Origin: Dongia_A sp035695765
Lineage (GTDB): Bacteria; Pseudomonadota; Alphaproteobacteria; Dongiales; Dongiaceae
Reading direction: 5' to 3'
Length of the DNA: 64,000 nucleotides
NCBI GenBank assembly: GCA_035695765.1
Contig: DASRRI010000103.1
Location: 1-64,000 of the forward strand
Both the position numbers and the translations under genes were made by a program. The notes below the pieces were generated by a model. The model saw only the letters and a list, made by a program, of their open reading frames with translations, was not told the DNA's origin and did not search any database. Shown piece after piece: positions 35,384 through 43,394 of this stretch. Each line of letters begins with the position of its first letter. Positions within the stretch are counted from its first letter, which is position 1.

Positions 35384-37526
35384 CGATCACCTCACCCGAC
35401 TGGACGCGATGCAGCAGGGCGTAACGCCCGCCGCTGCGGATCAGCTCGTCGTGCTTGCCTTCCTCGACGATGCGGCCCTGCTCGACGGTGATGATACGGT
35501 CGCACTGGCGCACGGTCGACAGACGATGCGCGATGATGAGGACGGTGCGGCCCTTGCAGATATGGCGCATGTTGCGCTGGATCGCCTGCTCGGATTCGAG
35601 GTCGAGCGCGCTGGTCGCCTCGTCGAAGATGAGGATGCGCGGGTTGGTCACCAACGCGCGCGCGATTGCGATGCGCTGGCGCTGGCCGCCGGACAAGGTG
35701 CCGCCGCGTTCGCCGATCAAGGTGTCGTAACCTTCGGGCAATTGCAGGATGAATTCGTGCGCGCCCGCGAGCTTGGCCGCGGTCACGACCTGATCCAGCG
35801 GCATGCCGGGATCGGCCAGCGCGATATTCTCGCGCACCGTGCGATTGAAGAGCACGTTCTCCTGCAGCACGACGCCGATCTGCCGCCGCAGCCAGCTGGC
35901 ATCTACCATGGCGAGGTCGATGCCGTCGACCATCACGCGGCCCGATTCAGGCACGTAGAGCCGCTGTACCAGCTTGGCCAGGGTCGACTTGCCGGAGCCG
36001 GATGAGCCGACGATGCCGACCACCTGGCCGGCTGGAATCTCGATATCGACGCCGCGCAGCACTTCGGGGCCGTCCAGGCGATAGCGGAATTTCACGTGAT
36101 CGAAGCGCACATCCCCCTTCACGGTCGGCAGGGCGCCGCGGCCGGGCGTCGCCGCCGGCTCTGGCGGCGTGTTGAGGATGTCTCCAAGGCGCTGGATCGA
36201 TTGGCGCACCTGGTGGAAATCCTGCCAGACTTGCGCGAGGCGCAGGACCGGCTGCGACACGCGGCTTGCCAGCATGTTGAAGGCGACCAGCTCGCCCACC
36301 GTCAGATTGCCATTGATGACGGCCTTGGCGCCGAAATAGAGGATGCCGGCGGTCGCGACCTTGGAGATGAGCTGAATCGCCTGGCTGGCATAGTTGCCGA
36401 GATTGGCGACGCGGAACGAGGCGCCGACATAGCCGGCCAGCTGCTCTTCCCAGCGGCGCTGCATCTGCGGTTCCACCGCCATTGCCTTCAAGGTCTCGAT
36501 GCCGGTGACGGTCTCGACCAGGAAGGCTTGATTCTCTGCACCGCGGCGAAAACGCTCCTCCACCCCCGCGCGGAACAGAGGCGTCAAGGCAAGGCTGATG
36601 CCGGCATAGAGCGGCAGAGAGGCCAGCACGATGAAGGTCAGCCACCAGCTGTACCAGGCCATCACGGCCAGGAACACGACGGTGAAGAAGAGATCGATGA
36701 CCAGGGTCAGGCTGGAGCCGGTGATGAACTGGCGGATGTTCTCCAGCTCGCGCACGCGGGCGACCGAATCACCGACGCGGCGCGCCCCGAAATAAGAGAG
36801 CGGCAGCGCGACCAGATGGCGAAACAGGCGCGCGCCAAGCTCGACGTCAATGCGGTTTGTGGTGTGGGAGAAGACATACGTTCGCAAGCCGCCGAGGATG
36901 GTTTCGAAAATCGAAACGGTGACGAGGCCGATCAGCAGCACGTCCAAGGTCGTCATGCCGCGATGGACCAGCACCTTGTCCACCACCACTTGGAAGAACA
37001 GCGGCGAGATCAGCGCGAAAACCTGCAGGAAAAAGGAGGCGAGCAGAACCTGGCTCAGGATGTTGCGGTACTTGTAGATCGCGCGCATGAACCATGAGAT
37101 GCCGAACTGCCGGCCGAAATCCGACAAGGTCGCGCGCCGCGTGATGAAGATGAGGCTGCCGTCCCAGACCCCGACGAATGCCTCCCTAGTCATGACCTCC
37201 GCCGCGCCGCCAGTGCCGCGATGCACCAGCACCTTGTCGTCGCTGCAGCGGCCGACAATGAAGAAACTGCCGTCCTTCGCGCCCGCAAGTGCCGGCACCG
37301 GCGCGGCCGCGAGGCGGTCGTAGGCGCTCATGGTGCGCCGCGCCTTCAGATCCTGCCGGCGGGCCAGGCGCACGATGTCGTCAGCGTCGATGTCGTGCGA
37401 GCCGACGAACTCGCGGTTGAGGGCTTCCGCCCCCATCGCGAGCCCATGGAAGCGGAACAAGGTCGCGAGGCAGCTGAGCGTTCGCTGGCGGATCTCAGCT
37501 GCCTCGGATGGTGATTGAGTCGTCAT
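35373..37526 (-). CDS. type I secretion ABC exporter (permease-ATPase)
   Basis: 717 residues from the ATG at 37526; a TTG at 37544 is an alternative and neither has a good ribosome site. An N-terminal peptidase-C39-like domain (about 10-125) lacks the catalytic Cys (Arg at that position), so it is a docking (CLD) domain as in RTX exporters. Six membrane helices span about 145-440. The ATPase has Walker A VGSSGSGKST, signature LSGGQRQRIAIARAL and Walker B ILIFDEATSALD, with an H-loop IAHRLST. It forms an operon with the adaptor gene, and the beta-helix/RTX genes upstream on the same strand are the obvious cargo. Confidence 0.94.
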   Translation of the reverse strand: MTTQSPSEAAEIRQRTLSCLATLFRFHGLAMGAEALNREFVGSHDIDADDIVRLARRQDLKARRTMSAYDRLAAAPVPALAGAKDGSFFIVGRCSDDKVLVHRGTGGAAEVMTREAFVGVWDGSLIFITRRATLSDFGRQFGISWFMRAIYKYRNILSQVLLASFFLQVFALISPLFFQVVVDKVLVHRGMTTLDVLLIGLVTVSIFETILGGLRTYVFSHTTNRIDVELGARLFRHLVALPLSYFGARRVGDSVARVRELENIRQFITGSSLTLVIDLFFTVVFLAVMAWYSWWLTFIVLASLPLYAGISLALTPLFRAGVEERFRRGAENQAFLVETVTGIETLKAMAVEPQMQRRWEEQLAGYVGASFRVANLGNYASQAIQLISKVATAGILYFGAKAVINGNLTVGELVAFNMLASRVSQPVLRLAQVWQDFHQVRQSIQRLGDILNTPPEPAATPGRGALPTVKGDVRFDHVKFRYRLDGPEVLRGVDIEIPAGQVVGIVGSSGSGKSTLAKLVQRLYVPESGRVMVDGIDLAMVDASWLRRQIGVVLQENVLFNRTVRENIALADPGMPLDQVVTAAKLAGAHEFILQLPEGYDTLIGERGGTLSGGQRQRIAIARALVTNPRILIFDEATSALDLESEQAIQRNMRHICKGRTVLIIAHRLSTVRQCDRIITVEQGRIVEEGKHDELIRSGGRYALLHRVQSGEVIDAA

Positions 37527-37698
37527 GACGCGCGTGATTTTCAAATGAAACCCGTCCGCAAATATGTTGGTTAGACCTGACCAAACACTTAAAATTGCCC
37601 GGCTTTTTGGCAGCCGGCGTTATTTTGTGGTCCTTTGGGCCAAACGCACATCCAATTGCGCGGTTCGAAAATCGGTCGGCGCCAGACAGACCGGCCTT

Positions 37699-39543
37699 TT
37701 AAGTCGGAGTCTTCCAATTTGCGGCCATCACCGTCTCGACCGACTGCTCCTGCGAGGATGTCAAGCTCGTCGGGGTGCCGGAATCGGTCGTGAAGGCCGC
37801 CATCGCCTGGACCATCTGATTGACGCGCGATGCATCCAGCACCTGGCCGTCGCTCAGCTGGAACTTGGCAAGCTGGTCGGACGAACCGGAATACCACCCT
37901 TTGACGCGAACGGTGTCGGAGCCGCCCGTGCCGCGCAGGGTCAGCAACAGGTCATCTCCGGTCTTGCCGAACCAGAGCTGGTCTTCGGTGATGTCGGGGC
38001 CGAACACCAGACGATCGGCGCCGCCGGAATCGGCGCTATAGACGGTGTCGTTCTCGCCGCCGCGGCCGTACCAAAAGGTATCGCTGCCCTCTCCGCCACT
38101 CAGCCAGTCATTGCCGGCACCGCCACTCAGCCAGTCGTTGCCGGCGGCGCCCCTGATCGTGTTTGCGAGATTGTTGCCGCGGCCCGAGAAGTTCTCGGAA
38201 CCGGCATAGCTCAGATTCTCGACATGATCCGCGAGCGTGTAGGAGGAGAGCGTGGTCTTGACCAGGTCGGTGCCCTCCGCCCCGTCTTCCTTCGGCCGGT
38301 CGCCGGTGGTGTTGACGATATAGGTGTCGTTGCCCTTGCCGCCGATCAGCATGTCGTTGCCGGTCCCGCCGGCGAGCTGGTCGTTGCCGGAGGTGCCGTT
38401 CACGACGAGACCGTTCGGCAGCTTGATCATGCTGTTGTTGCCGAGGTGGAGGCGATCGACAGCCGGCAGCGCCATGTTCGCCAGCTTCACGACATTCTCG
38501 CCGTTGGAAAGGTCGAAGACGGTGACGCCGTTACTATCCGTGTAGCGGAAATTGTCGAGCGTGACATTGGCGCCGGAATCGAACCAGGCATGCGACGTCT
38601 TGCCGATGCCGCCGTAGTGATACGGGCTGCTGCTGGTGCTGTCGGTCACGGTAACGTTGTCGCCCCATAGCCGGAAGTTCTCGTTATTGCCGTTCGCCGC
38701 GGCGCGGATGAGCTTGATGTTGTCGCCCTTGAGGTCATAGCCGGCGTCGGTGTTGCCCGATGAGACGGTGTCCTGGAAGATGAGGTTGTAGGTGCCGTTC
38801 TCGGCGACGAAGCCATCGCCGTTCCAATATTCCGTGGACGAGCCGTGACCGTGGTTGTTCGTCATGGTCACGTGATCGAGCAGGGCGTCGTGCACCGTCC
38901 CGGCCAACGAGATGCCGGCGATGATCAGGCCGCCATCCTGTTTCTGGCTGTCGCCGACGATATTCTTGAGTGTGATGTTGCGGCTGTCGTATTTGAGGCG
39001 GATCGCATTCTGCGAATAGCCGGATACATTCACGTCCTGGACGTTCAGCCAATTGACGCTCGCGGATGTCGCCGAGCCGGAGGCATTGTCCTCGATGAAG
39101 CGGCTGACGTTGGTAGCCGTGACGCCCTTGATCGCGAGGTCGTTGATATTGCCGCCGATGCGGAACACGCCATTCCCGATATTCTTGACCGCAAGATCCG
39201 AGAACTTGAGATGGTCCGCGCCGGACATCAGGCGGAACAGTTCATCACCTTCGGCGAGGCCGGGCTTCCAGCTTGCAGCACGCGTTCCAACGAAGCTCGC
39301 AGCCATCGCCTGGCCGCTGGAATTGGTGCCACGGATAGTGACGGGCGCACCGGCGTCGCCGCCGGCGTCAATAGCAATTTCATTGCTGACATAATAGGTG
39401 CCCTTGTCCGCGAGCAGGCGCACTTCGCCGCCCGGGCCGGCGGCCTTGATGAAGGCCGGCAGGTTCTTGAGCGTTCCCGCATTCGCCACCGAAGTGCCGC
39501 TGTGGGAGCCGGAGCCGTTGGGGGAAATGTAATAAATTGCCAT
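37699..39543 (-). CDS. beta-helix / RTX exoprotein 1 (polysaccharide-lyase-9-like)
   Basis: 614 residues from the ATG at 39543 (AGGAAGG ribosome site, 7-nt spacing). Residues 1-375 are a right-handed parallel beta-helix that starts AIYYISPNGSGS and contains STEYWNGDGFVAENGTYN (about 236-253) and SGNTDAGYDLKGDN (about 262-275). This resembles the calcium-binding edge of family 9 pectate lyases, though one of the usual paired Asp is Ala. Residues 382-500 hold RTX nonapeptides. The last 110 residues have the hemolysin-related C-terminal repeat (DQLWFGKTGDDLLL, then V-K-G-W-Y). No classical signal peptide is present, consistent with type I export. It is colinear with exoprotein 2. Confidence 0.85.
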   Translation of the reverse strand: MAIYYISPNGSGSHSGTSVANAGTLKNLPAFIKAAGPGGEVRLLADKGTYYVSNEIAIDAGGDAGAPVTIRGTNSSGQAMAASFVGTRAASWKPGLAEGDELFRLMSGADHLKFSDLAVKNIGNGVFRIGGNINDLAIKGVTATNVSRFIEDNASGSATSASVNWLNVQDVNVSGYSQNAIRLKYDSRNITLKNIVGDSQKQDGGLIIAGISLAGTVHDALLDHVTMTNNHGHGSSTEYWNGDGFVAENGTYNLIFQDTVSSGNTDAGYDLKGDNIKLIRAAANGNNENFRLWGDNVTVTDSTSSSPYHYGGIGKTSHAWFDSGANVTLDNFRYTDSNGVTVFDLSNGENVVKLANMALPAVDRLHLGNNSMIKLPNGLVVNGTSGNDQLAGGTGNDMLIGGKGNDTYIVNTTGDRPKEDGAEGTDLVKTTLSSYTLADHVENLSYAGSENFSGRGNNLANTIRGAAGNDWLSGGAGNDWLSGGEGSDTFWYGRGGENDTVYSADSGGADRLVFGPDITEDQLWFGKTGDDLLLTLRGTGGSDTVRVKGWYSGSSDQLAKFQLSDGQVLDASRVNQMVQAMAAFTTDSGTPTSLTSSQEQSVETVMAANWKTPT

Positions 39544-39813
39544 GGATGCCTTCCTGTTACTTTGCAGACAAATGACCGGTCCGGGCGAACGGCCTTCAGC
39601 CGCGTCGTCCAGCGCAATCCCCAAGTATCAAAAAGCGATTGCGCGTCCCGAGCCGACCTCACATCGGCTCAAGCGCACGTCGTGTGACCTTATGTCGGTC
39701 TTGTCCCCCACGCAGAGCGAGGCTTGTCGCCCGACGCTGTCGCGTCGGCCCTGCGAGCACGCTATTCGTAATACAAGTAGCGACGCCCCGTCGACTCTGT
39801 CAATCGGCCGAGG

Positions 39814-42378
39814 TCAAGAGGCCGAGCGCCAATTTGCCGCAATCACAGATTCGACAGATTGTTGTTGCGCCAATGTCAGATCGGAGAGGCTCGCCGGCGG
39901 TGCCGAGAATCCCGACATCGCGGCGACCAGCTGCTGGACTTGCGCGGCCGCCAAGCTTGATCCGTCGGTGAGTTCGAAATGATCGAGCTGGTTCGCAGAA
40001 CTGGAGTACCAGCCCTGCAGCGTCGCGCGGTCGCTTCCACCAAGCACAGTGACCACCAGATCGCTGCCGCTTTGCGCGAACCAGAGCTGATCCTCTGCGA
40101 TCCCGGAGCCGAATAAGATCTTGTCCGCGCCGAGGTCGGTGTCGCCGTTGGAGATGAGGTCGCTGCCGCTGCCGAGGCGGAACAGATAGGTGTCGGCGCC
40201 CTGGCCACCGGTCAGCGTGTCATTGCCGGCGGCGCCATCGAGGATATCGTTGCCGGTGCCGCCATTGAGGATATTGGCAGCACCGTTGCCGATGATGGTG
40301 TTGCTGCCGCCATTGCCGGTGCCATTGATAGCGTTGGCGCCGATGAGCGTCAGGTTCTCGACATAGGCACCAATGGTGTAGCTGATCGTACTCTGGACCG
40401 TGTCGGTGCCTTCGCCGCTCTGCTCGACCACTTTGTCGCCGCTGCTGTTCACCACATAGGTGTCGTTACCGACGCAGCCCGCCATCGTGTCGTAGCCGTT
40501 GCCGCCATCGAGCAGATCGTTGCCAAGCCAGCCATGGAGGTAATCGCTGCCATCCTCGCCCAGCAGCCAGTCGTCGCCGTCTTCGCCATAGATCTTGTCG
40601 TTGTAGCTGCCGCCATAGATCTGATCCGTACCGATGCCGCCACGGACCGTGTCGTTGCCGCTGCCACCACGCAGCGTGTCATTGCCGGCGCCGCCGGTGA
40701 TGGTATTGCTGAGCGTGTTGCCGGTTCCTGAGAAATTGCCGGTACCGATGAAAGCCAGATTCTCAACATGGGATGTCAGCGTGTAACTGTTGAGCGTGGT
40801 CTTCACCAGATCGGTGCCTTGGCCCGAATATTCCACCACCACGTCGCCGGTCGAATTCACGGAGTAGGTGTCGTTGCCCGTACCCCCTGCCAGCCGGTCG
40901 CCGCCCGCGCCGCCGGTCAGCACGTCGTCGCCGATAGTGCCGGTCTCCACCACGTTGGTGAGATTGATCGTCAGAGCCTGCGTGTAGCTGAGGCCGCCCT
41001 GGTCGGTGACCTGGATGGTGAGGCCGTAGGATTGCTGGGCCTCGAAATCAAGAACGGCGCCGGACTTGACGCGGATTTCGCTGCCGGCGAGTTCGAACAG
41101 GCCGGTCGCGCCGCCGATCAGCGCGAAACTGTAGCTGTCACCCGAATCCGGATCGACCGCGCTCAAGGTCGCGACCCAGGTTCCGGCTGCTGCGTTCTCT
41201 TCGACCGTGCCGCCGGACATCGTGAGCCCGGTGGGCGCCGTGTTGCTCTCAATCACCGAGCCGTTGCTGACCAGCATAAGGCTCTCGTAGACCAGCGGAA
41301 TCACGGTGTTGGTGAGATGCAGGGTCGCGCCGCCCTTGCTCAGATCGAACAGGGTCTGCGGCAGCAAAGCGTCGGAGAAAGTCAGATTGTCGATCGTGAC
41401 GTTTGCGTTCTCGCCCAGCCAGACGTGGATGGTGGCGGAGTTGCCGCCGAAATGGGTTGGATTGCGGCTGACGCTGTCCTGCAGCGTGATCGAATTGCTC
41501 CAAAAACGGTAGTTGCGGTTGTTGCCGTCGGAGACCGCGCGCACCAGCGTCGTGTTGGTCGATTTCAGATCATAGCCGGCATCGGTATTGCCGGACGCCA
41601 GCGTGTCTTCGAAGCGCACATTGTAAACGTATCTCTCGGTCGTGAAGCCGTCGCCGTTCCAATAGTCGGTGGCCGTGCCATTGCCGTAGCTGTTCTTCAT
41701 CTCGGTATGGGAGATGAGGACATCGTGCACCGTCCCGTCCAGCGAGACTCCGGAAATGTAGAGCCCGCCATTCTGGCGCTGGCTGTCGCCGATCACGTTG
41801 TCGATAAGGACGTTGTGGGTGTCGTATTGCAGCCGGATCGCGCCCTTTGAATAGCCGGTGACATCGACGTTCTGCACCGTCAGCCGGTTGATGCTGGCGC
41901 TGGTATTGGTGCCGGAGATGTAGTCCTCGATGAAGCGCGTCACGTTGGTGGCGTCGACGTCGCGGATCGTGAGGTTCGAGATATCAGCGCCGGCGCGGAA
42001 CACGCCGTTGCCGAAATTCTTCGCCGACAGATCCTCGAACACGAGATTGTTGGCGCCGGTCATCAGGCGGAACAGCTCGTTGCCTTCGCTCATGCCGGCC
42101 GTCCAGTTGGCCGGACGCGACCCCAGGATCTCGGCCGCCATCGGATTGCCGGAGCCGTCGATGCCGCGAATGGTGACAGGTGCGCCGTCCGCGCCGCCCG
42201 CCGTGATCGAGAGCTGGGTATTCTGCTGATAGGCGCCCCGATCGGCGACCAGGAGGACCTCGCCGCCCGGTCCGGCCGCGGCGATGTATTTGTTGATGCT
42301 GCTGAGGGTGCCCGCATTCTCGATGGAGGAGCCATCGCGCAAGCCTGAGCCGGTCGGCGAAATGTAGAGAGTTGCCAT
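39814..42378 (-). CDS. beta-helix / RTX exoprotein 2 with cadherin-like domain
   Basis: 854 residues from the ATG at 42378, preceded by AAGGAATGCGCG. Residues 1-375 align without gaps to exoprotein 1, including NGDGFTTER and SGNTDAGYDLKS. Residues 380-477 are a cadherin-like domain (TVEENAAAGTWVATLSAVDP, then DFEAQQSYGLTIQVTD) absent from the paralogue. RTX nonapeptides follow (about 482-730), interrupted by a TYSVNSTGD / TYVVNSSGD block. The C-terminal module (DQLWFAQSGSDLVV, LQGWYSS, VESVIAANW) matches exoprotein 1. It is probably a secreted Ca2+-dependent polysaccharide-modifying or matrix protein. The 270-bp gap to exoprotein 1 holds no gene. Confidence 0.85.
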   Translation of the reverse strand: MATLYISPTGSGLRDGSSIENAGTLSSINKYIAAAGPGGEVLLVADRGAYQQNTQLSITAGGADGAPVTIRGIDGSGNPMAAEILGSRPANWTAGMSEGNELFRLMTGANNLVFEDLSAKNFGNGVFRAGADISNLTIRDVDATNVTRFIEDYISGTNTSASINRLTVQNVDVTGYSKGAIRLQYDTHNVLIDNVIGDSQRQNGGLYISGVSLDGTVHDVLISHTEMKNSYGNGTATDYWNGDGFTTERYVYNVRFEDTLASGNTDAGYDLKSTNTTLVRAVSDGNNRNYRFWSNSITLQDSVSRNPTHFGGNSATIHVWLGENANVTIDNLTFSDALLPQTLFDLSKGGATLHLTNTVIPLVYESLMLVSNGSVIESNTAPTGLTMSGGTVEENAAAGTWVATLSAVDPDSGDSYSFALIGGATGLFELAGSEIRVKSGAVLDFEAQQSYGLTIQVTDQGGLSYTQALTINLTNVVETGTIGDDVLTGGAGGDRLAGGTGNDTYSVNSTGDVVVEYSGQGTDLVKTTLNSYTLTSHVENLAFIGTGNFSGTGNTLSNTITGGAGNDTLRGGSGNDTVRGGIGTDQIYGGSYNDKIYGEDGDDWLLGEDGSDYLHGWLGNDLLDGGNGYDTMAGCVGNDTYVVNSSGDKVVEQSGEGTDTVQSTISYTIGAYVENLTLIGANAINGTGNGGSNTIIGNGAANILNGGTGNDILDGAAGNDTLTGGQGADTYLFRLGSGSDLISNGDTDLGADKILFGSGIAEDQLWFAQSGSDLVVTVLGGSDRATLQGWYSSSANQLDHFELTDGSSLAAAQVQQLVAAMSGFSAPPASLSDLTLAQQQSVESVIAANWRSAS

Positions 42379-42484
42379 CGCGCATTCCTTGCCGGATTTC
42401 CAGAGTGCGAAATCGTTCAAGGACCGCGAATATGCGCGCCTCGACTGATCCGCCCGTATGAATAAAAGCGAGAATTATTAATGC

Positions 42485-42522
42485 GGAACTAATATTCGTG
42501 TAACCAATTCGAACTAATACTC
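42485..42522. promoter_or_regulatory. direct repeats in AT-rich promoter region of exoprotein 2
   Basis: GAACTAATATTC and GAACTAATACTC lie 25 bp apart centre to centre in a sharply AT-rich island (42460-42560). This is a plausible pair of activator sites for the divergent genes. The whole 326-bp gap 42379-42704 contains no gene. Confidence 0.45.
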
Positions 42523-42613
42523 TGATATCATGTAAAATTTTATGGAAATAAAGAGTAGTTCCAGCACCGCCAAGTGGGAATACTGGAATCAGAAAATGAC
42601 CCAGCCTTGATTG

Positions 42614-42642
42614 TTGACAGCGGGCAATATCGGGCCTTCAAT
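42614..42642 (+). promoter_or_regulatory. sigma70-type promoter for the response regulator
   Basis: A perfect TTGACA at 42614-42619 is followed, after 17 bp, by TTCAAT (4 of 6 to the -10 consensus). The response regulator ATG lies about 63 bp further on. Confidence 0.55.
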
Positions 42643-42704
42643 CACCGCAAATGAGAAAAATTTCGGCGTGCGCGGGGAGCGCCGCCCGGGAGGAGCAGCG
42701 CCGC

Positions 42705-43394
42705 ATGACGACTGTTCTCGTGGCTGACGACCATCCGCTGTTCCGCGAAGCGATTGCGGATGCCTTGCGCCACATGTTCGACCGGGTCGGCGTTCTCGAA
42801 GCCGGCTCGATGACCGAGGCGATCGATCAGGTCGCCAATGCCAATGACATAGATCTGGTGCTGCTGGACCTGCGCATGCCGGGTATGAGCGGGGTCAAGG
42901 GCGTGCGCACTTTGCGCCGCCGGCGACCGGACATTCCGATCGCGGTCATCTCCGCGCTCGACGACAGCCTGGTGGTCCAGCAATGTTTCGATGCCGGCGC
43001 CATTGGCTACATTCCTAAGTCACTGCCGCGCGCGGGCATCGCCGATGCGATTCAGACCATCCTCGACGGCGGCAGTTTTGCGCCCGACGACAGCCGGATC
43101 AGTAACAGCACACATGCCGAGGAAAAAGACGAGAGCGAGGAACTGGACGATGCCATGCGCTGCCGGTTCGAGCTCCTCACCAACCAGCAATGGAAGGTGC
43201 TGGAGCTGATGGCGCAGGGCCTGCTCAACAAGCAGATCGCCTACGCGATCGACGTGCAGCTGACGACAGTGAAGGCGCACGTCTCCAGTTTATTGCAAAA
43301 GCTCGGCGTCTCGCGCCGCACCCAGGCGGTTATCCTGTACCAGAGATACTGCCGCCAGGCCTCACTCTCGGACCGAGGCAATCAGCGCCCTTAG
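42705..43394 (+). CDS. NarL/FixJ-type response regulator
   Basis: 229 residues from the ATG at 42705 (ribosome site GGAGGAG). The receiver domain has acidic DD at 8-9, phospho-acceptor Asp55 in LVLLDLRMPG and a Lys in YIPKSLP. A LuxR-type HTH (about 165-225) has QWKVLELMAQGLLNKQIAYA and VKAHVSSLLQKLGVSRRTQA. Its stop region overlaps the hybrid kinase gene by 33 nt in convergent orientation, which favours a kinase-regulator pair. In the exa/erc system of pseudomonads, similar LuxR-type regulators control PQQ-alcohol oxidation; the same role here is inferred from the downstream xox/pqq genes. Confidence 0.9.
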   Translation: MTTVLVADDHPLFREAIADALRHMFDRVGVLEAGSMTEAIDQVANANDIDLVLLDLRMPGMSGVKGVRTLRRRRPDIPIAVISALDDSLVVQQCFDAGAIGYIPKSLPRAGIADAIQTILDGGSFAPDDSRISNSTHAEEKDESEELDDAMRCRFELLTNQQWKVLELMAQGLLNKQIAYAIDVQLTTVKAHVSSLLQKLGVSRRTQAVILYQRYCRQASLSDRGNQRP

